This document shows, piece after piece, positions 34,055 through 41,682 of a stretch of 64,000 nucleotides of DNA (position 1 is its first letter; each line of letters starts with the position of its first letter). The translations under genes and the position numbers were made by a program. The notes below the pieces were generated by a model that worked only from the letters and a program-made list of their open reading frames with translations, was not told where the DNA came from and searched no databases. Source of the DNA: Phocaeicola fibrisolvens (GTDB lineage Bacteria; Bacteroidota; Bacteroidia; Bacteroidales; Bacteroidaceae); contig NZ_JAOQJI010000016.1 of assembly GCF_025567125.1 (NCBI RefSeq), positions 1 to 64,000 of the forward strand, given 5' to 3'.

Positions 34055-35080
34055 ATGCATTCTAAGAAACGAATTATTCTTTGGTCTGTCATAGCGACCG
34101 TCCTTCTAGCAGGAATCATCAGCATCTTCTGTCTGCTGTTCAACCGTCCGCTTCAGCTCACGCAGCCCACCTTTATTTACATTGACGGCGACGACACCGC
34201 TGATTCGGTTTATGTCAAGATACAGCACGACCTGCATGGAAAGCACCTGGCAGGTTTCCGCATGCTTTCACGCTTCAAATCTTATGACAAGCATATTCAC
34301 ACTGGAGCTTACCGCTTTGACGCGCAGACCAACACCCTGACCTTGTTCCGTCGTCTGAGCAGCGGACACCAGACACCGGTAAAAGTAACCATCCCCAGCG
34401 TCCGTACACTGGACCGCCTGGCACATTCACTGGACCGCCAACTCATGGCCGATTCCACGGAAATTTTCACGCTGATGTGCGACAGCAGTTTCTGTGATTC
34501 TTTGGGATTCACCTACGAAACGCTTCCGGCACTCTTTATTCCGAATACCTACGAGGTGTACTGGAACATGCAGGCGAAAGATTTCTTCCAACGTATGAAA
34601 AAGGAATACAACCGTTTTTGGAACGAAGAGCGGAAAGCGAAGGCAAAGGCTGCCGGACTGACTCCGGTGGAGGTGAGCACACTCGCCTCCATCGTGGAAG
34701 AAGAAACTGCCAACCGGGGAGAGATGCCCATGGTGGCCGAACTCTATCTGAACCGTCTGCAAGCCGATATGCCGCTGCAAGCCGACCCTACCGTGAAATT
34801 CAGCTTACAGGAATTCGGCCTGCGTCGCATCCTCCACAAGCATTTGGAGGCAGACAGCCCCTACAACACCTACAAGCATACCGGACTTCCTCCCGGACCT
34901 ATCCGCATTGCTTCTATTCAGGGCATAGAAAGCGTGTTGAATCATGCACAACATGACTATCTTTATATGTGTGCCAAGGAAGATTTCTCGGGCACGCATA
35001 ATTTTGCCGTCACCTTTGCCGAACACCAGGCCAATGCGCGCCGTTACCAGCAGGCGTTGAACAAGAGAAACATCCGTTAG
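34055..35080 (+). CDS. mltG: Endolytic transglycosylase MltG
   Basis: 341 residues, YceG/MltG family. An N-terminal membrane anchor (RIILWSVIATVLLAGIISIFCLLF) is followed by a LysM-like part and the catalytic domain. The active-site glutamate lies in LASIVEEETANRGEMPMVAELYLNRL, near 215-220. It cleaves nascent glycan strands to end peptidoglycan polymerisation. The ATG at 34055 is chosen because the promoter -7 box ends at 34036. The stop codon lies inside a hairpin shared with the convergent trkA gene. Confidence 0.93.
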   Translation: MHSKKRIILWSVIATVLLAGIISIFCLLFNRPLQLTQPTFIYIDGDDTADSVYVKIQHDLHGKHLAGFRMLSRFKSYDKHIHTGAYRFDAQTNTLTLFRRLSSGHQTPVKVTIPSVRTLDRLAHSLDRQLMADSTEIFTLMCDSSFCDSLGFTYETLPALFIPNTYEVYWNMQAKDFFQRMKKEYNRFWNEERKAKAKAAGLTPVEVSTLASIVEEETANRGEMPMVAELYLNRLQADMPLQADPTVKFSLQEFGLRRILHKHLEADSPYNTYKHTGLPPGPIRIASIQGIESVLNHAQHDYLYMCAKEDFSGTHNFAVTFAEHQANARRYQQALNKRNIR

Positions 35081-35094
35081 GCTTACCTAACGGA
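35073..35094. terminator. Shared hairpin spanning the stop codons of mltG and trkA
   Basis: TCCGTTAGG (35073-35081) pairs perfectly with CCTAACGGA (35086-35094) around a 4-base loop. The mltG stop TAG (35078-35080) and the trkA stop (minus strand TAG, 35089-35087) both lie in the stem. There is no T tract, so termination efficiency is uncertain. Confidence 0.55.
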
Positions 35095-35776
35095 CGGATT
35101 TCCAAAACTGCATGAAACGGGAATAAGGACCGTAGCACACCAGGCCGTCGCCTTGCTGCAATGCATAGTCCTCGGGGAATGCATTGGAAACTTCGCGTTC
35201 AAAGACGGAGATTCCCAGAAAATTCTGAACCTGCTTTCCCTTTATTAGCGAAATCAGCTTGATGCCGAACTCCTGCTCCAGATTCAGTTCGTTCAGGTGA
35301 TAACCTACCAGTTTGGAAGGTACCACAAACTTGAACACATACGTATTTTCGTCAATCTGAAACAACTCGGCTCCTCCGTCCAATTCCAGCTGCTGCGCCA
35401 GCAAACGGGCAGCATCCTGCTCGGGAGTCAGGATACGGTCGATGGAAAAAGCTTCCAGCACCGCCTTATGCACCTCATCGACAGCCCGGGCATAGATACG
35501 TTTCACCTTCAGTTTCTTCAGCAGCGACACAATGCGGACCGAGGCCCCGAAATTGTCGCCTATCGCCACAATGGCCGCATCCACGCTTTTTAAAGGCAGC
35601 ACGGAAAGAGCCGTCTCATCCGTAGCATCGAGCACAAACGACGCCGCCATGCGGTCTTTCACACTGTCCACATGCAGGCTATTGCTGTCGACCCCTGCCA
35701 CTTCATGCCCCATGGCAGTCAGTTCCATTGCCAGCATACTGCCATAATGGCCCAAACCAATAATCAGATATTTCAT
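35087..35776 (-). CDS. TrkA/KtrA-type potassium channel regulatory protein
   Basis: 229 residues: an RCK_N Rossmann domain (YLIIGLGHYGSMLAMELTAMGHEVAGVDSN, GxGxxG near 7-12) and an RCK_C domain from about 135. A single RCK pair is the KtrA/KtrC size rather than the double-length E. coli TrkA. It is cytoplasmic and gates the adjacent membrane subunit by nucleotide binding. It lies 3 bases after the TrkH-like gene, so both form an operon. Confidence 0.93.
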   Translation of the reverse strand: MKYLIIGLGHYGSMLAMELTAMGHEVAGVDSNSLHVDSVKDRMAASFVLDATDETALSVLPLKSVDAAIVAIGDNFGASVRIVSLLKKLKVKRIYARAVDEVHKAVLEAFSIDRILTPEQDAARLLAQQLELDGGAELFQIDENTYVFKFVVPSKLVGYHLNELNLEQEFGIKLISLIKGKQVQNFLGISVFEREVSNAFPEDYALQQGDGLVCYGPYSRFMQFWKSVR

Positions 35777-35779
35777 ACG

Positions 35780-37609
35780 TCAGTTGATGATAATGTTGTC
35801 ACTTGGATATTTGTAATTTCGTTTTCTCTCCTGCCGTACCAGTCCGGTGAGTAGGGTAAACGCTCCTACACGTCCTACGTACATCAGCAGGATAACCAGC
35901 AGCTTGCTGGCATCACCCAGCGTGGGCGTCAGGTTCAGGCTGGACCCCACAGTGCTCAATGCCGACACACATTCAAAGGTCACCGCCAGCAGTCCGGCCT
36001 GCGGCTCTAACATACTCAACGCAAAAATAGCTACGAAAGCCAGAAACAGATAGAGCATCATGGCCGCATTGGAACGCCGAATGGAATCGTGCGAAAGTTC
36101 CCTCCGCAAAATGGTCACCCGGTCGGCTCCACGTATCACAGCCCACAGGTTGATCAGCACCACAGCACACACATTCACCTTCACACCGCCAGCCGTAGAC
36201 TGTGTGCCCCCTCCTATCACCATCAGTACAATCATGAGCAGCAGGGTCTGTAAGGAGAGCGACGTGAGACTCACACTGGCAAAGCCTGCCGTACGCGGAC
36301 AGGAAGAATTAAAGAAAGCATGCACCCACTTATCCAACACCGGCATCCCGGCAAACGAATGGTTCCATTCCAAAGCTGCTATGACCAACGTACCTCCTAC
36401 CAGGAGTATACCTGTGGCCACCAGCACAATCTTGGTGTTCAAGTTATACAGATGCACTTTCTGACGGAACCGACCGGCACGATGCAACACCCGCCATTTC
36501 AGATAACCCAGGTAGTAAGCTACGGTTTCATAGAGGTTGACCAATATCGGGAAACCGATTCCTCCCAACGCAATCAGAAGTCCCAAGGTGACATACAGCA
36601 GATTATGTTCCTGCATAACCGCCGGATTGCTCATTCCGCCGGGCAAGGTGGAAAAACCGGCATTACAGAAGGCCGATACCGAATGAAAAGCCGAAAAAAA
36701 GAGTTCTTCCCGCAAATTCATCCCCAGCGTATCATGGATGCTGAACCAAATAACGGCCATTCCGACCCCTTCGATGGCCAGCGTGAATCCTAATATATAT
36801 AATAAGGTAGATAAAAGGGAGTTCAACGAATTGGAACTGATCATGTCGCCCACCATCAACTGGTTGTAGAGCGAAGTGTTTCCCATGAAGAACATGGCGA
36901 AAAAGCTAGTCAGCGTCATCACACCCAAACCACCGATTTGAATCAGCAGAATAATCAGTACCTGTCCCTCCAGCGTAAAAGTGGAAGGCACATCCACACT
37001 GACTAGTCCTGTCACACAGGTGGCACTGGTCGCGGTGAACAAGGCATCAATGAAGGATATTCCCTGATAAGTGGCGCGAGGCAGCATCAGCAACCCCGTT
37101 CCCACCAGAATGAATACCAGGAAACTGCCGGCCAGAATCAACGACGGATTGGTGCGCTTGCCCAACAGCCGGACCAGAATACCCGAAAGCTGAGAGAACG
37201 AAAGCAACAACAACACCGCTCCCTTGTAAAATGTATGATGGAAGAAAACCCACACCCAATATACGCCTGTAGTCTCCTCCGGTTTCTTGAAAATGACGGG
37301 CAACAACGTGAGATAGAGTAGTATGGTAAGAATCCAAGTCCAAGGTGTGAACTTGAACGGAGAATCTTCCTGCCGGAACAGAATCTGCAAAGTGGTGGTC
37401 AGCAGGTAAACAATCCAAACGGCATGATACACCCCATGCACCACCGTCTGTTCTCCAGCCGAAATCCGGAAACCATATTCATACACGATAGTGAGCAGGA
37501 AAACCATTCCACACAGAAAATTCACCCCCATTACCCAATTGAGCAACCGGTTGATGCGCGGCACCAGCAGTTTCTTCTTATATAAGTAAAGTCGTTCCCA
37601 ATAATCCAT
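35780..37609 (-). CDS. TrkH/KtrB-type potassium uptake membrane subunit
   Basis: 609 residues with about ten or more membrane segments. Four selectivity-filter loops are visible: SATCVTGLVSVDVPS near 192, SVSAFCNAGFSTLPGG near 313, SCPRTAGFASVSL near 437 and SALSTVGSSLNLT near 552. Each contributes a T-x-G or equivalent. The N-terminal 150 residues add extra helices compared with KtrB. It works with the cotranscribed TrkA-like protein in K+ uptake. A -7 element lies at 37637-37644. Confidence 0.94.
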   Translation of the reverse strand: MDYWERLYLYKKKLLVPRINRLLNWVMGVNFLCGMVFLLTIVYEYGFRISAGEQTVVHGVYHAVWIVYLLTTTLQILFRQEDSPFKFTPWTWILTILLYLTLLPVIFKKPEETTGVYWVWVFFHHTFYKGAVLLLLSFSQLSGILVRLLGKRTNPSLILAGSFLVFILVGTGLLMLPRATYQGISFIDALFTATSATCVTGLVSVDVPSTFTLEGQVLIILLIQIGGLGVMTLTSFFAMFFMGNTSLYNQLMVGDMISSNSLNSLLSTLLYILGFTLAIEGVGMAVIWFSIHDTLGMNLREELFFSAFHSVSAFCNAGFSTLPGGMSNPAVMQEHNLLYVTLGLLIALGGIGFPILVNLYETVAYYLGYLKWRVLHRAGRFRQKVHLYNLNTKIVLVATGILLVGGTLVIAALEWNHSFAGMPVLDKWVHAFFNSSCPRTAGFASVSLTSLSLQTLLLMIVLMVIGGGTQSTAGGVKVNVCAVVLINLWAVIRGADRVTILRRELSHDSIRRSNAAMMLYLFLAFVAIFALSMLEPQAGLLAVTFECVSALSTVGSSLNLTPTLGDASKLLVILLMYVGRVGAFTLLTGLVRQERKRNYKYPSDNIIIN

Positions 37610-37636
37610 CTCTCATCTCGTTTTGAGGTACGGTTG

Positions 37637-37644
37637 CAAATGTA
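37637..37644 (-). promoter_or_regulatory. -7 element for the trkH-trkA operon
   Basis: The minus strand reads TACATTTG (TAnnTTTG), 28 bases upstream of the start codon. Confidence 0.6.
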
Positions 37645-37737
37645 TGGAAAAATCCATATACTTACACATCTGATGCCGGAAATCTGCCTGAATCCGAAAC
37701 CGGAGATAAAAAGGTGATAAGAAAAAAGCAAAATGAG

Positions 37738-37768
37738 TTGTTTGTTATCATTTATTTCCATATTTTTG
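37738..37768 (+). promoter_or_regulatory. Promoter of trpB2
   Basis: TTG (37738-37740), a 20-base spacer and TATTTTTG (37761-37768) match the Bacteroides -33/-7 consensus, 28 bases before the start codon. Confidence 0.7.
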
Positions 37769-37795
37769 GCAAAACCTTAAAAAAAGTAAGCAATT

Positions 37796-39166
37796 ATGAG
37801 TAACAGACAGAAAAGATTCATCTTGCCTGAAGATGAAATACCAAAATATTGGTATAACATTCAAGCCGACATGGTCAACAAACCCATGCCGCCGCTGAAC
37901 CCGGCCACCAAAGAACCTTTGAAGCCGGAAGACCTTTATCCGATTTTTGCCAAAGAGCTCTGCCATCAGGAACTGAACCAGACAGACACCTGGATTGAGA
38001 TTCCGGAAGAAGTGAGAGAGATGTACAAATACTACCGCAGCACCCCGCTGGTACGTGCTTACGGACTGGAAAAGGCACTGGGAACACCTGCCCACATTTA
38101 TTTCAAGAACGAAAGCGTCAGCCCCATTGGTTCACACAAGCTGAACTCGGCACTGGCACAGGCCTACTACTGCAAGAAGGAAGGGGTGACAAACATCACG
38201 ACCGAAACGGGAGCCGGACAATGGGGAGCCGCCTTGGCATACGCAGCCAAAGTATTCGGCCTGGAAGCTGCCGTCTATCAGGTAAAAATCAGCTACGAAC
38301 AGAAACCGTACCGCCGCAGCATCATGCAGACCTTCGGAGCACAGGTCACTCCTTCTCCCTCCATGTCTACCCGTGCCGGAAAAAATATCCTGACCAAATA
38401 TCCGAACCATCAAGGTTCACTGGGTACCGCCATTTCAGAAGCCATCGAACTGGCACGTACCACCCCGAACTGTAAATATACTCTTGGGTCGGTATTGAGT
38501 CACGTAACCTTGCACCAGACGATTATCGGACTGGAAGCAGAAAAACAGATGGCCATGGCCGGAGAATACCCCGACATGATTATCGGATGCTTCGGAGGAG
38601 GTTCCAACTTTGGAGGCATCAGCTTCCCGTTCATGCGCCACACCATTCTGGAAGGAAAGAAAACACGTTATATTGCTGCCGAACCGGCTTCCTGCCCGAA
38701 ACTGACACGTGGAAAATTTGAATATGACTTCGGCGACGAGGCTGGCTACACACCGCTGCTACCGATGTTCACCTTGGGACATAACTTTACCCCGGCCAAC
38801 ATTCACGCCGGAGGTCTCCGCTACCACGGGGCAGGTGTCATCGTTTCCCAACTGATGAAAGACCACCTGATGGAAGCTGTCGATATCGAACAGCTCGACA
38901 CCTTCAAGGCCGGATGCCTATTTGCCCGTGCTGAAGGCATCATACCGGCTCCGGAATCTTGCCACGCCATTGCCGCCACCATTCAGGAGGCTGAGAAGTG
39001 CAAAAAAACAGGCGAAGAAAAAGTCATCCTCTTCAATCTATCAGGTCACGGACTGATTGACATGAGTGCTTACGACCAGTATCTGTCGGGCAACCTGACC
39101 AACTATTCCCTGACGGAAGAAGACATCGAAAAGAGTCTGGAAGATGTGCCTAAAGTAGACTTTTGA
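37796..39166 (+). CDS. Tryptophan synthase beta-like protein, TrpB2 type
   Basis: 456 residues, about 55 longer than classical TrpB because of the N-terminal extension (ILPEDEIPKYWYNIQADM) that marks TrpB2. The PLP lysine is in PIGSHKLNSALAQ near 113-117, ETGAGQWG follows near 140, and the phosphate-binding GGGSNFGG is near 264. It joins indole and serine to make tryptophan. With no trpA or other trp gene adjacent, indole salvage or another beta-replacement role is likely. It has its own promoter, and its 3' untranslated region carries the palindrome array. Confidence 0.92.
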   Translation: MSNRQKRFILPEDEIPKYWYNIQADMVNKPMPPLNPATKEPLKPEDLYPIFAKELCHQELNQTDTWIEIPEEVREMYKYYRSTPLVRAYGLEKALGTPAHIYFKNESVSPIGSHKLNSALAQAYYCKKEGVTNITTETGAGQWGAALAYAAKVFGLEAAVYQVKISYEQKPYRRSIMQTFGAQVTPSPSMSTRAGKNILTKYPNHQGSLGTAISEAIELARTTPNCKYTLGSVLSHVTLHQTIIGLEAEKQMAMAGEYPDMIIGCFGGGSNFGGISFPFMRHTILEGKKTRYIAAEPASCPKLTRGKFEYDFGDEAGYTPLLPMFTLGHNFTPANIHAGGLRYHGAGVIVSQLMKDHLMEAVDIEQLDTFKAGCLFARAEGIIPAPESCHAIAATIQEAEKCKKTGEEKVILFNLSGHGLIDMSAYDQYLSGNLTNYSLTEEDIEKSLEDVPKVDF

Positions 39167-39177
39167 CACTCCCCTCA

Positions 39178-39303
39178 AAACGCCTAAGCGTTTCTGGTAA
39201 AACGTCGAAGAGTTTTCCTTCAAACGCCTAAGCGTTTTAAATCAAACGTCGAAGCGTTTTGTGCTAAACGTCGAAGCGTTTCCAATAAAACGTAAAAGCG
39301 TTT
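39178..39303. repeat. Array of six 16-bp palindromes at exact 22-bp period after trpB2
   Basis: Units start at 39178, 39200, 39222, 39244, 39266 and 39288, each 16 bases plus a 6-base linker. Units 1 and 3 read AAACGCCTAAGCGTTT, 4 and 5 AAACGTCGAAGCGTTT, unit 2 AAACGTCGAAGAGTTT and unit 6 AAACGTAAAAGCGTTT. Linkers are all different (CTGGTA, TCCTTC, TAAATC, TGTGCT, CCAATA). Each unit can form a 5-bp hairpin with 6-base loop. The array lies 11 bases past the trpB2 stop and before its terminator, so it is probably transcribed. It is the same family as at 3723-3826. Confidence 0.92.
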
Positions 39304-39314
39304 TTAATACCTAT

Positions 39315-39363
39315 AAAAAAGCGGTGCCGGAAAGAGAACTTCTCCTCCGGCACCGCTCTTTTA
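39315..39363. terminator. Convergent terminator between trpB2 and panD
   Basis: A 10-bp GC-rich stem GCGGTGCCGG/CCGGCACCGC (39321-39330 with 39347-39356) extends into A/T flanks. The loop has its own GAGAA/TTCTC pairing. T runs follow on both strands. Confidence 0.9.
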
Positions 39364-39381
39364 TATCATCTAAAACAGAGT

Positions 39382-39729
39382 CTACAAAAGACGATTAGTC
39401 GCCGTATCCGGGAAAACCACCGTCGGTTTAAATCCCTTCGCTTCCTCAAAATCCATCAAGGCATACGACATGATAATCACCACATCTCCTACCTGTACCT
39501 TACGGGCCGCAGCCCCATTCAGACAAATACACCCGGATCCGCGTTCGCCCTTGATAATATAAGTCTCAAAACGCTCTCCATTGTTATTGTCTACAATCTG
39601 CACCTTCTCTCCGGCAATCAGGTTGGCCGCATCCATCAAATCTTCATCAATCGTAATGCTGCCCATATAATTCAGGTTCGCTTCCGTCACCGTTACGCAG
39701 TGAAGCTTTGATTTCAACACTTCAATCAT
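39382..39729 (-). CDS. panD: Aspartate 1-decarboxylase
   Basis: 115 residues, pyruvoyl enzyme that makes beta-alanine for pantothenate. Self-cleavage occurs at the Gly-Ser in NYMGSITIDEDLM (near 22-27). K9 in MIEVLKSKLH and Y57 in the ETYIIKGERGSG region are conserved. Three Met codons overlap the start; I choose 39729 (MIEVLKSKLH), the family N-terminus. It lies downstream of panC with about 9 bases between, so they form one operon. Confidence 0.95.
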   Translation of the reverse strand: MIEVLKSKLHCVTVTEANLNYMGSITIDEDLMDAANLIAGEKVQIVDNNNGERFETYIIKGERGSGCICLNGAAARKVQVGDVVIIMSYALMDFEEAKGFKPTVVFPDTATNRLL

Positions 39730-39738
39730 CATCATCCG

Positions 39739-40584
39739 TTATCCTTTGTATTTAATGTTATCAATCAAACGTACATCGCCACAATATACTGTGATACAAC
39801 CCACAATATAATTGCTTTCATCCCATGCTCTTACAGGCTGAAGTGTATTGCCATCCACAATTTCAAAATATTCCAGCTCCAAACCTGGCGCACGGCGAAT
39901 ACAATCCTCCACAAATTGCTTGGTCTCCATCAGGATACGCGACTTGCTGAAATCCACACTGGCAAACAAAGCTCTTGATATCTGCACGGCTTCCTTCCGT
40001 TGCTCCGGAGTGAGACGTGCATTCCGGCTACTTAGAGCCAGTCCGTCCTCCTCTCGCACAATCGGACATCCCACAATCTGGATATCAAAAGGATACTTGC
40101 GTACCATTTCACGGATAATAGCCAGCTGCTGGAAATCTTTCTCACCAAAGTAAGCCCGGTCAGGCGCTACTATCAAGAACAACTTGCTCACTACCTGACA
40201 AACTCCATTGAAATGTCCCGGACGATATTTTCCTTCCATTACCGTATCGAGCGGTGCATAGCTGAACTGACGGGTATCAGGCTCCGGATACATTTCCTCT
40301 ACCGAAGGAGCAAATACCAGCGTGGCCCCACAAGATTCCAGCAACGCACAATCCGCCTCCAGCGTACGCGGATATTTCAAAAGGTCATTCTGATCGTTAA
40401 ACTGTGTAGGGTTCACGAAGTCACTCACTACCACTACATCATTTTCAGCCACGGCACGTTTCACTAACGAAGCGTGTCCTGCATGCAGAGCTCCCATCGT
40501 CGGAACCAATCCGATTGTCTTTCCTTCTTTACGGAAAGCATCCAGTTCGGCGCGAAGCTCACTGATTGTTTGAATTAGCTTCAT
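39739..40584 (-). CDS. panC: Pantothenate synthetase
   Basis: 281 residues. It joins pantoate and beta-alanine with ATP. The nucleotide-binding VPTMGALHAGHASLV (HxGH) is near 26-40, the FVNPTQF segment near 61 and the KMSKS-like loop near GLALSSRNARL (about 184). The start at 40584 (MKLIQTISEL) matches the family; the frame is open to 40626 but those residues are unlike PanC. It forms an operon with panD; panB is not in the window. Confidence 0.95.
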   Translation of the reverse strand: MKLIQTISELRAELDAFRKEGKTIGLVPTMGALHAGHASLVKRAVAENDVVVVSDFVNPTQFNDQNDLLKYPRTLEADCALLESCGATLVFAPSVEEMYPEPDTRQFSYAPLDTVMEGKYRPGHFNGVCQVVSKLFLIVAPDRAYFGEKDFQQLAIIREMVRKYPFDIQIVGCPIVREEDGLALSSRNARLTPEQRKEAVQISRALFASVDFSKSRILMETKQFVEDCIRRAPGLELEYFEIVDGNTLQPVRAWDESNYIVGCITVYCGDVRLIDNIKYKG

Positions 40585-40804
40585 CTTATTCCTGTTTTTA
40601 ATCATAAATTCAGAAAACGGCTGCAAAGTAACTATTTATTTGCCACAAAAAGAAACGGAAACCGAAAATTCTTTCTACATTCACAGATTTTGCATTACCT
40701 ATAACGTAGAACAAACACTATTATACCATATTGTCTATCAACACATTAACATACTATAAGGATTTATAAACGGCTGCCAATTCGCTTCATTGCCGTATTT
40801 TTTG

Positions 40805-40812
40805 TATCTTTG
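40805..40812 (+). promoter_or_regulatory. -7 element for the GT5-like gene
   Basis: TATCTTTG matches TAnnTTTG exactly, 28 bases upstream of the ATG at 40840. Confidence 0.65.
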
Positions 40813-40839
40813 CAAACTGTTAAGAGCAACTATAATACA

Positions 40840-41658
40840 ATGAGCGCGAAAAAAGTTTTATTCATTACACAAGAAATTACTCCCTACGTACCTGAAAGCA
40901 ACTTGGCACTAATCGGCCAGAATTTACCGCAAGCCATACAAGACAAAGGACGCGAAATCAGGACATTCATGCCGAAATGGGGCATCGTAAACGAACGCAG
41001 AAACCAGCTGCACGAAGTAATCCGCCTGTCTGGAATGAACTTAATTATCGACGATACAGACCACCCGCTGATTATTAAGGTGGCCTCCATCCAGGCTGCG
41101 CGCCGACAAGTATACTTCATTGACAATGACGACTATTTCCAACATCGGCAGATGACATGTGACGAAAATGGAAATGATTACGAAGACAACGGTGAACGGG
41201 CCATTTTTTATGCACGTGGCGTATTGGAGACTGTAAAGAAATTACGCTGGTGTCCGGATGTCATTCATTGCCATGGATGGATGAGCGCCATGGTTCCTCT
41301 TTACATCAAAAAAGCCTACTACGACGAACCTTCTTTCCGCGACTCAAAAGTCATCTTTTCTCTTTATGAAGAAGGATTCAAGTCGAACTTGGCTCCTAAC
41401 TTCCCGGAACAACTTCTCTTCAAAGAAATTACCTCCGAAGACGTCAGCATGATGACATCGCCGGTAAACTACGAAGAACTTTGTAAACTGGCTGTAGCTT
41501 ACTCCGACGGAGTAATCCAGAATGATAAAACTGTCAACCAAAATGTACTGGACTACGCTCGAAGCCTGAACGTTCCGGTACTTGAATACTCATCGGCCGA
41601 CACCTATGCAGATGCATGTGATGCATTCTACGACAAGGTGTTCGATGCAGCCGAATAA
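40840..41658 (+). CDS. Stand-alone N-terminal half of glycogen/starch synthase (GT5-like)
   Basis: 272 residues, about half the length of a GlgA. The Rossmann-like N-domain is recognisable: KKVLFITQEITPYVPESNLALIGQNLPQAIQDKG at the start and WCPDVIHCHGWMSAMVPLYIKKAY near 138. The KxGGL nucleotide-sugar loop of GlgA is replaced by PESNLALIG. The C-terminal nucleotide-binding domain is absent, so it is unlikely to be a working synthase alone. It is conserved next to panCD in Bacteroides as far as I recall. The DUF4270 lipoprotein gene follows 24 bases later. A regulatory or partner role in glycogen metabolism is inference. Confidence 0.8.
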   Translation: MSAKKVLFITQEITPYVPESNLALIGQNLPQAIQDKGREIRTFMPKWGIVNERRNQLHEVIRLSGMNLIIDDTDHPLIIKVASIQAARRQVYFIDNDDYFQHRQMTCDENGNDYEDNGERAIFYARGVLETVKKLRWCPDVIHCHGWMSAMVPLYIKKAYYDEPSFRDSKVIFSLYEEGFKSNLAPNFPEQLLFKEITSEDVSMMTSPVNYEELCKLAVAYSDGVIQNDKTVNQNVLDYARSLNVPVLEYSSADTYADACDAFYDKVFDAAE

Positions 41659-41682
41659 TATAAATACAAAAAAAGGACGAAA

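Noticed and set aside
39178..39303. CRISPR array
   Set aside because: Repeats are 16 bases with 6-base linkers and internal variation; no cas genes are nearby. CRISPR repeats and spacers are both over 20 bases and the repeats are near identical.
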